From assembly GCF_024641065.1 (NCBI RefSeq), contig NZ_JAHEDV010000033.1, positions 1 through 64,000 of the forward strand: a stretch of 64,000 nucleotides of DNA. Reading direction: 5' to 3'. The position numbers and the translations under genes are program-made. Below, one piece after another: positions 17,307 through 27,200 of the stretch (its first letter is position 1; the number at the start of each line of letters is the position of its first letter). The notes beneath the pieces are model-generated. The model worked only from the letters and a program-made list of their open reading frames with translations, did no database searches and had not been told where the DNA came from. This DNA comes from Rhodoluna sp. (GTDB lineage Bacteria > Actinomycetota > Actinomycetes > Actinomycetales > Microbacteriaceae).

Positions 17307-17330
17307 GTTGAAGCCTTATAGGCTTAAACC
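17306..17330 (+). promoter_or_regulatory. Stem-loop covering the metX translation start region
   Basis: GGTT-g-AAGCCT-TAT-AGGCTT-a-AACC forms a 10-bp stem with one mismatch and a 3-nt loop. It begins at the last base of the metY stop codon and ends 3 nt before the metX ATG. There is no U-tract, so it is not a terminator. It fills the space where a ribosome-binding site should be, and none is recognisable, so translation of metX may depend on coupling or on opening this hairpin. Confidence 0.55.
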
Positions 17331-17333
17331 TCT

Positions 17334-18539
17334 ATGGAATTCCAAACGCCCGAGGACACCGTCCCGTCATCTTTCATCACGGATGAGCTCAGCCGACAAC
17401 TAATCGGCCGCCCACCCGCGACCGGAGCATGGCGAGACGGTGACCCGGCCGGAGACCGCCAGTTCGCGCCCCTTTCAAACTTCAAACTTGAGAGCGGGCG
17501 TGTTCTTGCGTCTGCGCGAATTGCATTCGAAACCTATGGCGAGCTGAACCACGAGCACTCGAATGCTGTTCTAGTGCTTCACGCACTAACCGGAGACTCA
17601 CACGCTGCCGGGCCAGCTAGCAAACAGCACCCGACCGAGGGCTGGTGGACCGACCTTATTGGCCCGGGACTAGCTATCGACACTGACAAATATTTTGTAG
17701 TCGTGCCAAACATCCTTGGCGGTTGCCAGGGTTCGACCGGGCCTTCTTCACTCGACACCAATGGCCGCGAATTTGGCGCGATGTTCCCGTATCTAACAAT
17801 TCGCGATCAGGTCAACGCACAGCGCGAGTTTGCACACACCATCGGAATCAAAAAATGGTCGGCCATCATCGGTGGCTCGATGGGCGGAATGCACGTTCTT
17901 GAGTGGGCAATCATGCACCCGGCTGAGGTTCAAAAGATTGCCGTAATTGCCGCACCTGCTATTTCAAGCGCTGACCAAATCGCGCTCAACTCAGTGCAGA
18001 TTGAAGCGATTAAGACTGACCCAAACTTTAATGACGGCAACTATTACGACGCCAAGGCTGGGTTCGGGCCGCACCGCGGTTTAGCCCTGGCTAGGCGTAT
18101 GGCCCTGATCAACTACCGTTCACCGGGTGAACTTAACGATCGATTCTTGCGCAGCTGGCAATCAGGGGTTAGCCCACTTGGTGGCGGCGGCAGGTTTGCG
18201 GTTGAAAGTTATCTAGATTTTCACGGCAATAAGTTCACACGAAGATTCGATGCCAACAGCTACATCACGCTAGTTGAAGCCATGAATTCACACGACGTTG
18301 GCCGTGGTCGAGGCGGCGTGGCCGAGGCACTATCGACTATCAAGATTCCGAGCCTGGTAGTTGGCATTACAACAGACAGACTCTTTCCGATTCAAGACCA
18401 GCAATTGATTGCTGATCACATTGGTGGCCCATTGGTTGGTGGCGAACTTCGAGTGATTGAGTCTGCATATGGGCACGACGGCTTCTTGATTGAGCGCGAT
18501 ATTGTAGGCCCAATGATTGCTGAGTTGCTTGGGGCTTAG
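17334..18539 (+). CDS. metX: Homoserine O-acetyltransferase MetX
   Basis: MetX acetylates homoserine for methionine synthesis. The 401-residue alpha/beta-hydrolase has the nucleophile elbow GGSMGGMH, the conserved GGCQGSTGPSS region, the late Asp (GITTDRLFPI) and the catalytic His in YGHDGFLIE, so the Ser-Asp-His triad is intact. It follows metY by 27 bp, and the pair supplies homocysteine by direct sulfhydrylation. The translation start has no clear Shine-Dalgarno sequence and sits behind a stem-loop. The 3' end overlaps the convergent membrane protein gene by 4 bp. Confidence 0.96.
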   Translation: MEFQTPEDTVPSSFITDELSRQLIGRPPATGAWRDGDPAGDRQFAPLSNFKLESGRVLASARIAFETYGELNHEHSNAVLVLHALTGDSHAAGPASKQHPTEGWWTDLIGPGLAIDTDKYFVVVPNILGGCQGSTGPSSLDTNGREFGAMFPYLTIRDQVNAQREFAHTIGIKKWSAIIGGSMGGMHVLEWAIMHPAEVQKIAVIAAPAISSADQIALNSVQIEAIKTDPNFNDGNYYDAKAGFGPHRGLALARRMALINYRSPGELNDRFLRSWQSGVSPLGGGGRFAVESYLDFHGNKFTRRFDANSYITLVEAMNSHDVGRGRGGVAEALSTIKIPSLVVGITTDRLFPIQDQQLIADHIGGPLVGGELRVIESAYGHDGFLIERDIVGPMIAELLGA

Positions 18540-19780
18540 CGGCTAATCGCTCCTTCACCAGTTTTCGACTTGCTCAGGCCTGAGAGTTTGATGTTGGCCC
18601 AAACTAAGAAGCCAATCAGCAACAGGTTTCTCACGGTTAGCAAACCAATGCTGGTCCAGCCCATACCCATCAAATCAAGGTAGAAAACTGGGTAAATCAA
18701 GTTGGTCAAAAATGCCAAGGTTAAACCTGTGATTGTCGCGAAGCGCCATCCGTGTTGTTTGAAAATAATCAAAGCAATAATGGGCACCGCAAGCCAGCCT
18801 TGAAATTGGGGTGAACCAACCTTGTTGAAAACAATTAGGTCGAGCACAGCCGTTAGCGCGGTGGCAGCAAAAATACTGTTTCGGTCAACCCCAGCCCGAT
18901 AAGCCTTGAATGCCAGCCCAGCGGTGATCAAAAATGCCACCAACATCGCAGGATTCATTAGCGAGGCAATCAATTCGACATTTTGGCCGTGCATCTGATT
19001 GGTCAACATCACCTGGTCAAAATAAATGTAGGTGTCTGGAACCCCCAATTTTGAAGCCCAAAGCCAAATAGTTGCGATTGGCGCCTCAACCTGGATTCCG
19101 CGATTTCCCTGCATCGTGAAGAAGCTGAACATTGAAGCATCTCCCCCGAGCGCCCAACCCGCGGCCAAAATTGTGGCTGAGGTTGCAATGCCGAGCAGAA
19201 CAATCATTTTGCGTGCCTTATCAGCCACGAAAACGGCAAGTGCGGTCGCGATTGGCCAGATCTTGATCCATGCGCCAAATGTGAACAAAATTACCGCGGA
19301 TCGAATGCGCCCAGCACTCAGTGCCAAAACACCAAAAAGCGCTACTGCTGTTGCCACTGCGTCAATTCTTGCAATGGCAACCGGGCCGAGCAAAAAGATG
19401 AATGCCAGCCAGAACCAAGCTGCGGTAAACCTTTGGCGGCCACTTCGGCCAAACTGAACCAGGGTCAAGATGGCCATGGTGTCGATCACGGTTAACAGCA
19501 AGATCCAACCGGTGAGCACATTGCCGCCAGCCAGAAGTAGGCCAAGCACTTTGGCTAAAACCATGGGTATTAGCGCCGGAAAAGGGTAAACCCAGTCACG
19601 GCTAATGCCCAAAACTTCAAAGCCAGGTGTTGTGTCAAGCCACCAACCATAGAGGCTTACATCTGCCATCGGTGATACTTCACCCCAAAGCGGAAGCAGC
19701 ATTAACAAAAGGGAGTGAACTGCAATAGACCCGACTACTAGCGGAAAGGTCTTCACTAAAGCGATTGGTTTAGTCGGCAC
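18536..19780 (-). CDS. Multispanning membrane protein, possible GT-C/GT87-type glycosyltransferase
   Basis: The product (about 414 residues) has roughly ten hydrophobic segments. An early acidic/aromatic loop (DVSLYGWWLDTTPGFEV) is where GT-C mannosyltransferases carry catalytic acids, and AWIKIWPIATAL resembles the DUF2029/GT87 pattern. If so it would use a polyprenyl-phosphate sugar on the outer face of the membrane. That is a weak assignment from topology and short motifs. The start is uncertain: GTG 19780 follows GGTGAGA, while TTG 19795 and GTG 19792 are alternatives. It overlaps nnrD slightly. Confidence 0.6.
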   Translation of the reverse strand: MPTKPIALVKTFPLVVGSIAVHSLLLMLLPLWGEVSPMADVSLYGWWLDTTPGFEVLGISRDWVYPFPALIPMVLAKVLGLLLAGGNVLTGWILLLTVIDTMAILTLVQFGRSGRQRFTAAWFWLAFIFLLGPVAIARIDAVATAVALFGVLALSAGRIRSAVILFTFGAWIKIWPIATALAVFVADKARKMIVLLGIATSATILAAGWALGGDASMFSFFTMQGNRGIQVEAPIATIWLWASKLGVPDTYIYFDQVMLTNQMHGQNVELIASLMNPAMLVAFLITAGLAFKAYRAGVDRNSIFAATALTAVLDLIVFNKVGSPQFQGWLAVPIIALIIFKQHGWRFATITGLTLAFLTNLIYPVFYLDLMGMGWTSIGLLTVRNLLLIGFLVWANIKLSGLSKSKTGEGAISR

Positions 19781-20588
19781 GATAGATCTCACCAATCACC
19801 AATCGAATCGAGTTGGCCACATCGAGTGCGGTGATCGGGCCGTTGGCAGACGCAATTTCGGCCGCACGCGAGTGCACCTGCACCGCAGCAGCAGCTACCT
19901 GAATAACGGTTAGCTCACCCGAGATGATTTCAGCAGAATTGGCAGCCAGCAGAGCACCCAAAATTCCTGCCAAAACATCGCCCGTGCCAGCCGTCGCCAA
20001 AGCCGGTGGGCCGGGCGGGCAAGACCAAAAATCTGTGCCGTTTGAAATCACGCTTTGGTGGCCTTTGAGCAAAACAGTTTGACCAGTGAGATTGGCCGCG
20101 ATTTCAGCAAATGCTGCTGGGTCGGCTTCAATTTCTGGGCGTTCACACGGATGCCCGAGGCGGTTCAAAAGCCTTGCCAGTTCGCCGGCGTGGGGAGTCA
20201 AAACACAGACAGCCTCAACCAGTGAGAAATCAACCAGGTCAAGAGCAGCAGCGTCAAGAACCATGAGTCCGGGTTGCCTAATTAGAGTTTCGATTCTCGG
20301 CAACTGATCACCCGGATCGGTCGAAGAAACTCCTGAACCGACAACCCAGGCCTGCGCCCTTCCGGGTTGAATCACTGTCTCTGGGCGAGTTTCTGTAACC
20401 AGATTGCAGACTTCAGTCGGCCCCAAATAACGAACCATGCCTATGCCAGTTCGCATCGCGGCTGTCACGCCCAGAATGGCTGCGCCTGGGTACTCAGCCG
20501 AACCCGTGACAAAACCAACCACACCACGCGAATACTTATCGTCTGATGCTCGTGCTGGCTCGATCACGGCTTTTAACAGGTTCTGCAC
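19770..20588 (-). CDS. nnrD: NAD(P)H-hydrate dehydratase domain protein (NnrD/YjeF C-terminal type)
   Basis: This enzyme uses ADP or ATP to repair damaged NAD(P)H hydrate. The 272-residue ribokinase-like protein shows VVGFVTGSAEYPGAA, VLTPHAGELARLL and the ATP/ADP loop ATAGTGDVLAGILGALLA, which carries the conserved GTGD. It lacks the epimerase (YjeF N-terminal) half, so that activity must be encoded elsewhere or be absent. GTG is the start codon. It is upstream of and overlaps the membrane protein gene. Confidence 0.93.
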   Translation of the reverse strand: MQNLLKAVIEPARASDDKYSRGVVGFVTGSAEYPGAAILGVTAAMRTGIGMVRYLGPTEVCNLVTETRPETVIQPGRAQAWVVGSGVSSTDPGDQLPRIETLIRQPGLMVLDAAALDLVDFSLVEAVCVLTPHAGELARLLNRLGHPCERPEIEADPAAFAEIAANLTGQTVLLKGHQSVISNGTDFWSCPPGPPALATAGTGDVLAGILGALLAANSAEIISGELTVIQVAAAAVQVHSRAAEIASANGPITALDVANSIRLVIGEIYRAD

Positions 20589-20634
20589 TTGAATAGACTA
20601 ACTACCAAGTGTTGACTGCCAGAGAAAGACCTTG

Positions 20635-21714
20635 ATGACCAAGCTATTTGAACCGCTTCAGATTCGTGAGCTTGAGATAAAAAACCGCATTTTCATCGCC
20701 GCAATGTGTCAGTACTCTTGCGACAACCAAGACGGCGTTGTTAATGACTGGCACATGGTTCACCTTGGTTCACGAGCCGTTGGCGGTGCCGGCCTAATCA
20801 TCACCGAGGCAACTGCGGTTAGCCCTGAAGGTCGCATTTCACCTTGGTGCCCAGGTATTTGGAACTTCGAGCAGGTAGCCGCCTGGGCGCGCATCAATAA
20901 GTTCGCTCACGAGCAAGGCGCAATGACTGCAATTCAGCTTGCTCACGCGGGTCGAAAAGGCTCGATATATCGTGAATGGTCAGGCGAGGGCACAGTGCCA
21001 ATTGAAAAAGGCGGCTGGACAACACTTTCATCAACCAACAAGGCTTTCGACGGTTATGACGCACCCCGCGAGTTGTTTTCACACGAGGTAAACGACTTGG
21101 TTGCCGACTTTGCGACTGCGGCCAAGCACGCCATGCTGGCTGGTTTTGATGCTGTAGAAATCCATGCAGCTCACGGTTATCTCATTCACCAGTTTTTGTC
21201 GCCACTAACTAATAAGCGCAAGGATGAATACGGTGGCTCGCTTGAGAATCGTGCTCGGTTCCTGATTGAAATCGTCGAGGCTATCCGTGAAGAAGTTGGC
21301 CAACGCATGCCGATTTTCGTTCGATTCTCGGCCACCGATTACAAAGAACGCGGCTGGGATCAAAAACAAACAGCTGAGGTTGCAAAATGGTGCGCCGAGG
21401 CCGGTGCCGATCTATTTGACATCTCTAGCGGTGGCTTGATTACCGGGGTACAGATTCCGACCGGCCCGGGATATCAGGTTCCTATTGCTGAATACGTTGC
21501 CGATCAGGTTGACCAACCAGTCGGAGCCGTTGGTCAAATCACCACAGGTGCACAGGCCGAGCAAATCTTGCAAGACGAAAAAGTTGAAGTCATCTTAATT
21601 GGCCGAGCTAGCCTGCGCGACCCTTATTGGCCGTTGAGAGCTGCTCACCAGATGGGTGTCGAAGTCGAGTGGCCAAATCCTTATCGTCGTGGAAAGTTTC
21701 CTGAAGGCGAGTAA
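20635..21714 (+). CDS. NADH:flavin oxidoreductase, Old Yellow Enzyme family (YqjM-like)
   Basis: The 359-residue FMN-dependent ene-reductase reduces activated C=C bonds. It has LFEPLQIRELEIKNRIFIAAMCQYS, including the YqjM-type Cys that tunes FMN, and the active-site His pair in VEIHAAHGYLIHQFLSPLTN. A C-terminal FMN-phosphate site (VILIGRASLRDPYWPLRA) completes it. The physiological substrate is unknown. The ATG at 20635 is preferred over the in-frame TTG at 20632. It is divergent from nnrD. Confidence 0.94.
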   Translation: MTKLFEPLQIRELEIKNRIFIAAMCQYSCDNQDGVVNDWHMVHLGSRAVGGAGLIITEATAVSPEGRISPWCPGIWNFEQVAAWARINKFAHEQGAMTAIQLAHAGRKGSIYREWSGEGTVPIEKGGWTTLSSTNKAFDGYDAPRELFSHEVNDLVADFATAAKHAMLAGFDAVEIHAAHGYLIHQFLSPLTNKRKDEYGGSLENRARFLIEIVEAIREEVGQRMPIFVRFSATDYKERGWDQKQTAEVAKWCAEAGADLFDISSGGLITGVQIPTGPGYQVPIAEYVADQVDQPVGAVGQITTGAQAEQILQDEKVEVILIGRASLRDPYWPLRAAHQMGVEVEWPNPYRRGKFPEGE

Positions 21715-22752
21715 TTAGCGCTGAGTTGCGTCGTTTACTTCGCCAACCAGCTCTTCGAGGATGTCCTCAAGGAACAGAATTCCTACAACTTCACCGGCTT
21801 TATTGAATGCTTTCGCCATGTGAGCGTGAACACGGCGCATGCTGGCTAAGGCGTCTTCAAGTTCCATCGTCGCTGGAAGTGAAATCAGAGACCTGACGCG
21901 TTTGGCCGGGAATGCATCTCTAAATTCGTCTTCTCGAAGATCAATAACATCTTTGAGGTGCAGGTAGCCAACAAAATCACCATCAGCATCAGTCAGCGGA
22001 TATCTTGAGAAACCATGCTTTGCAACCGCCTGCTCGATTTCAGCAGGAGTGACCGAATCGACAAAGCTGATCAAGCTGGCGGTTGGAACAGCAACATCCT
22101 TGACCTGTTTCTCGGTGAATTCGAAAGTGTTGGACAAAGTTCCAGATAGGTCTGATAGCGCGCCCTCGCGAGTCGAATGTTCAACGATGTCTTCAACCTG
22201 GTCGAGCGTGTAGGTGCTGTTGGCTTCATCCTTGGCATGAACACCAATAAGCCGAAGCAGCGAGTTTGCTGCCCAGTTCAACGCAACCACTATCGGGCGA
22301 ACCACCATGGCCACGCCGTAAAGCACCGGAACCAGAACTAGAGCTGCGCGTTCAGGCACCGAGAACGAAATGTTTTTAGGAACCATTTCACCGATAACCA
22401 CGTGCATGAAAGACACCAAAACTAGCGTGATTGCAAATGCTAAACCTGTCTGCAATTCGTGCGGCACCCCCGTAGCTTCGAGCACCGGCTCAAGCAGGTG
22501 GTGAACTGCCGGCTCGGCAATTATCAAAATCAAAAGCGAGGCAATGGTTACACCTAGCTGCGATGTCGCCAGCATCAGAGCCACTTTCTCCATGGCCCTA
22601 ATGGTGATTTTTGCCGGCCTGCTGCCAGCCTCTGCTCTTGGCTCAATCTGTGCACGTCTAGCGCTAATCACAGCAAATTCGGCACCAACGAAGAACCCGT
22701 TGACCAGAACCAAAATCACAAACCAAAGAATGCCCATCCAGTCGTTAGACAT
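21715..22752 (-). CDS. CNNM/CorC-type membrane protein with CBS pair
   Basis: The 345-residue protein has an N-terminal DUF21/CNNM transmembrane domain (about 1-150; EFAVISARRAQIE, GEMVPKNISF). Two cytosolic CBS domains follow (about 200-340; FSRYPLTDADGDFVGYLHLKD, GILFLEDILEELVGEV). Relatives are annotated as hemolysins but are implicated in Mg2+/Co2+ efflux or transport. The C-terminal CorC_HlyC domain found in its neighbour is missing, so this is the shorter partner. It overlaps the upstream paralogue by 8 nt, and the two probably function as a pair. Confidence 0.9.
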   Translation of the reverse strand: MSNDWMGILWFVILVLVNGFFVGAEFAVISARRAQIEPRAEAGSRPAKITIRAMEKVALMLATSQLGVTIASLLILIIAEPAVHHLLEPVLEATGVPHELQTGLAFAITLVLVSFMHVVIGEMVPKNISFSVPERAALVLVPVLYGVAMVVRPIVVALNWAANSLLRLIGVHAKDEANSTYTLDQVEDIVEHSTREGALSDLSGTLSNTFEFTEKQVKDVAVPTASLISFVDSVTPAEIEQAVAKHGFSRYPLTDADGDFVGYLHLKDVIDLREDEFRDAFPAKRVRSLISLPATMELEDALASMRRVHAHMAKAFNKAGEVVGILFLEDILEELVGEVNDATQR

Positions 22753-24061
22753 TTTGCACCCCTTCAGCCTCAGAAGTTGGGGTGAATCTCACACGGTCTA
22801 CGCGACGGTCATCCATGCGTTCAACGCGCAAGATGCCATCTTCAATTTCAACCTGGTCGCCAACAGCAGGAATGCGGCCGAGCTTGCTCATCATGAAACC
22901 AGCGACGGTTTCATACGCTCCGTCAGCAGGAACCTTAATTGCCATCTCGCGAAGCTCATCTGGGCGAATCATGCCCGGGAACAACACCGATGAGTTTGCA
23001 CCGCGCGTGACTCCAGCTTTGGCGCGGTCATGTTCGTCGGCGAGTTCGCCAACCAACTCTTCGACTAAGTCTTCGAGGGTAGCTAGACCCGCGGTGCCAC
23101 CATATTCATCAACCACAATTGCTAGTTGCAAACCCTTGGCACGCAGGTCAACCATCAAGGCCTCAAGGCTCATAGTTTCGGGCACTCTCGGTGCCTCAAC
23201 CATGATGGCTGAAACGCGTACTTCATTTCGCTTTTCGCGAGGCACAGCGACGGCCTGCTTTATATGTGCCACGCCAATAATGTCGTCTGAACCACCGTCA
23301 ACAATCGGGAACCTCGAGTGGCCGGTTTTTACCGATGCCTGAATCAAGTCGGTCATGGTGGCCGATTTATCTAAGATGTGCATTCTTGGGCGAGGAGTCA
23401 TTACATCAGCAGCAACCAGCTGGCTAAGTGCCAATGTTTTGGTTAGCAAAGTGGCGGTTTGAGCGTCAAGAGCGCCGAGGCTAGCTGAACGACGAACCAG
23501 CGCCGATAGCTCTTCGGCAGTTCTGGTCGAACTCAACTCTTCTTTCGGCTCGATGCCAATTGAACGAACGATGGCGTTGCCAAGTTTGTTCAAGACAAAG
23601 ATCATGCCGCTGAAAATCCAGGTGAAAACGATTTGAAAACCCACCACAAATTTGTTGACCTGCAGCGGAATCGTCAGTGCCAATTTTTTAGGAACCAATT
23701 CACCGATCAGGGTTGAAAACAGGGTGGCAATAAAAAGGCTCAGGGCCAGACCAACACCATCGAGCATTGATTCGCCAATGCCCAGACCAATCAAGACAGG
23801 CTTCAAAAGTGAGGTCAAAGCTGGTTCTGCGAGAAAGCCAGTCAACATGGTGGTGAGAGTGATGCCCAACTGCGCACCCGAGAGGTGAGTGCTGGTTTTA
23901 GTCAGTGCGCGAATCGAATTGCTAAGACCTCGCTCGCCGCGTTCGCGACGGGCCTCTAGGTCGCTGCGCTCAAGATTGACCAGTGAAAATTCACTGGCAA
24001 CAAACAGCCCGGTGCCGATGGTGAGAACAATGCCCACCCCGAGCATTAGCCAATCATTCAT
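22745..24061 (-). CDS. CNNM/CorC-type membrane protein with CBS pair and CorC_HlyC domain
   Basis: The 438-residue paralogue has the DUF21/CNNM membrane domain (about 1-190; SEFSLVNLERSDLE, GELVPKKLALTIP) and CBS domains (about 215-340; HSRFPIVDGGSDDIIGVAHIK, VVDEYGGTAGLATLEDLVEE). A C-terminal CorC_HlyC domain (about 350-430) ends it. The family is linked to divalent metal homeostasis at the inner membrane; the transported ion is not evident from sequence. It is the first gene of a two-gene operon with the shorter paralogue, a common actinobacterial arrangement. Confidence 0.92.
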   Translation of the reverse strand: MNDWLMLGVGIVLTIGTGLFVASEFSLVNLERSDLEARRERGERGLSNSIRALTKTSTHLSGAQLGITLTTMLTGFLAEPALTSLLKPVLIGLGIGESMLDGVGLALSLFIATLFSTLIGELVPKKLALTIPLQVNKFVVGFQIVFTWIFSGMIFVLNKLGNAIVRSIGIEPKEELSSTRTAEELSALVRRSASLGALDAQTATLLTKTLALSQLVAADVMTPRPRMHILDKSATMTDLIQASVKTGHSRFPIVDGGSDDIIGVAHIKQAVAVPREKRNEVRVSAIMVEAPRVPETMSLEALMVDLRAKGLQLAIVVDEYGGTAGLATLEDLVEELVGELADEHDRAKAGVTRGANSSVLFPGMIRPDELREMAIKVPADGAYETVAGFMMSKLGRIPAVGDQVEIEDGILRVERMDDRRVDRVRFTPTSEAEGVQNV

Positions 24062-24229
24062 CGGGTAATCACACCCGTGAATCTATGGTCAGAACCTGCT
24101 TTATCCATCTCCTAAATCATACCCGCGCCGATTTAGCAGAAACATTTAGCAAACCCCGCTTATCGCCATTCTGACCAAGTTCAAAAGGGTAGGCTTAAGT
24201 CTGCACATCGAACGGACAATCATAAAGAG

Positions 24230-27200
24230 GTGGTTTCTCTGTCAGGCAACGCTGAGAACGCAAACGGCGACAACGCATTCGGAGCCAATGACTGGCTCGT
24301 AGATGAGATGTACGCTCAGTGGCTTTCGAACCCCGACTCAGTCGACAAGGCGTGGTGGCCAATTCTCGAGTCATACCACCCGACCGAGACACCACATGCA
24401 ACCACCGGCCCAGTTGACGTTCAGCCCGCAGCCCCAGTTGTTCCTGTTGCTCCGGTTGCACCTGTGACCCCAGCTGCTCCTGTTGCACCGGCAACCCCAG
24501 CAACTCCACTGGTTGCAAAAACCACAAGAATTGAACCTCGTCCGCAGCCGATTCCAGCACAGGCTCCCGTGACCGAGGCAATCTCAACCGTCGAAGAAGA
24601 CGAAGAGCAAGACCAAGTAAACATTCTCAAGGGCATGTCTAAAGCACTTGCCACCAACATGGATGCTTCGCTTCAGGTTCCGACTGCAACATCGGTTCGC
24701 ACCGTTCCAGCGAAACTTTTGATCGACAACCGAATTGTGATCAACTCTCACCTTTCACGCACCCGTGGCGGCAAGGTGTCGTTCACTCACATCATTGGTT
24801 ACGCAATTATCCGAGCTCTAAAAGAGTTCCCAAGCCAAAACGTTTATTACGACCTCGTTGACGACCGCCCGGCAGTAATTCAGCCAGCGAACATCAACTT
24901 TGGTTTGGCTATCGACATTCCAAAAGAAGATGGCACCCGTGCCCTTCTGGTTCCTAACATTAAGCGCGCTCAGCGCCTGAACTTTGCCGAGTACTTGAGT
25001 GCTTACGAAGACCTAGTCAAGAAGGCCCGCGACAACAAGTTGACCGCTGGCGACTTTGCTGGCTCAACCGTGTCACTGACCAATCCTGGCGGCATCGGCA
25101 CCGTGCACTCAGTGCCACGACTTATGAAGGGCCAAGGCTGCATCGTCGGCGCAGGCGCGCTCGACTACCCGGCCGAATTCCAGGGAATGTCTGACGCTCA
25201 ACTTTCAAAACTCGGCGTGAGCAAAACCATCACTTTGACTTCAACCTATGACCACCGAGTTATTCAGGGTGCTGGTTCAGGTGAGTTCCTTAAGAAGGTT
25301 CACGAACTTCTATTGGGTGCCCGTGGCTTCTATGACGAGATTTTCGCCGACCTACGCATTCCATATGAGCCGGTCAAGTGGGTTACCGACTTTGAGCGCA
25401 ATGAGAACGACGACCGCACCAAAGAGACACGCATCCAAGAGCTGATCAACGCTTACCGCGTTCGTGGTCACCTGATGGCAGATGTTGACCCTCTTGAATA
25501 CAAGCAGCGCTCACACGCCGACCTAGACATTTTGAACCACGGTCTTTCTCTCTGGGATCTCGACCGCACCTTCAAAACCGGCGGTTTTGGCGGCAAATCA
25601 AAGGCTGAATTCCGCGAGATTTATAAGATTTTGCGCGACAGCTACTGCCGCACCGTTGGTGTTGAATACATGCACATTCAAGACCCAGCCCAGCGCAAGT
25701 GGTTCCAAGACAAGCTTGAGCGCCCATACGCAAAGCCAACTCGCGAAGAGCAGATGCGCATCCTAGAAAAATTGAACGAGGCTGAGGCCTTCGAAACTTT
25801 CTTGCAGACCAAATTTGTTGGCCAGAAGCGCTTCAGCCTCGAGGGTGGCGAGTCAACCATTGCCGCCTTGGATGAAATTCTTCAAGAAGCTGCCAACGCT
25901 GACCTGCACGAAGTTGTCATCGGCATGGCCCACCGCGGTCGCCTAAACGTTCTAACCAACGTTGCTGGCAAGACCTACGGTCAGGTCTTCAAAGAGTTTG
26001 AGGGCAACACCAACACCAAGACCGTTCAGGGCTCGGGTGACGTCAAGTATCACCTCGGCACCGAAGGCACCTTCACCAACATGGAGGGCAAGCAGGTTCG
26101 CGTTTCACTAGCCGCTAACCCTTCACACCTTGAAGCGGTAAACCCGGTTGTCGAGGGTATCGTTCGAGCAAAGCTTGACCGCTTTGACGCGATGTCCAAG
26201 GATGTCTACCCGGTGCTGCCGGTAATCATCCACGGTGACGCTGCCTTTGCCGGTCAGGGCGTTGTGCCAGAGGTTCTAAACATGTCTCAGCTTCGCGGCT
26301 ACAAGACCGGTGGAACCATCAACATCGTGATCAACAACCAAGTTGGCTTCACCACCCCTCCGGGTGAGTCACGCTCAACCGTTTATGCAACCGATGTTGC
26401 CAAGGGCATTCAGGCTCCAATTTTCCACGTGAACGGTGACGACCCAGAGGCCGTAGTTCGCGTCGCTCGTTTGGCTTTCGAGTTCCGTCAAGAATTCAAG
26501 AAAGATGTAGTTCTAGACATCATCTGTTACCGCCGTCGCGGTCACAACGAAGGTGACGACCCGTCGATGACTCAGCCATTGATGTACAACCTGATTGAGG
26601 CAAAGCGCTCAGTTCGCACCCTGTACATGGAATCATTGGTTGGCCGTGGCGACATCACTCGTGATGAGTTCGAAGCTGCAAACGCAGGTTTCCAGAACCG
26701 TCTTGAGCAAGCATTCGTTGAAGTTCACGAGGCTATGGTTGCCGCTCCACCGTTGGTTCCACGCCCGGTAGGCATCGGAACCACCGCGAGCGACCAAACT
26801 GGTGTTGCCAACGCCACCGCGATCTCTCGCCAGATGGTTGAGCTAATCGGTGACGCGCACAACAACCAGCCACCTGCTTTCAACGTGCACCCTAAGCTTC
26901 AGCAGTTGCTAACCAAGCGAGTCGAAATGAGTCGCGAGGGCGGAATCGACTGGGGCTTCGGTGAGCTACTAGCTCTTGGTTCGCTCTTGGTCGAGGGCAA
27001 GGCAGTTCGCATGGCTGGCCAAGACAGCCGCCGCGGAACCTTCGTTCAGCGCCACGCTGTGTTCCACGACCGCATCAATGGTCAGGAATGGATGCCACTG
27101 CGCAACCTAACCGCAGACCAAGCCAAGTTCTACATCTATGACTCATTGCTCAGCGAGTATGCAGCCATGGGCTATGAATACGGTTATGCAGTTGAGAACC

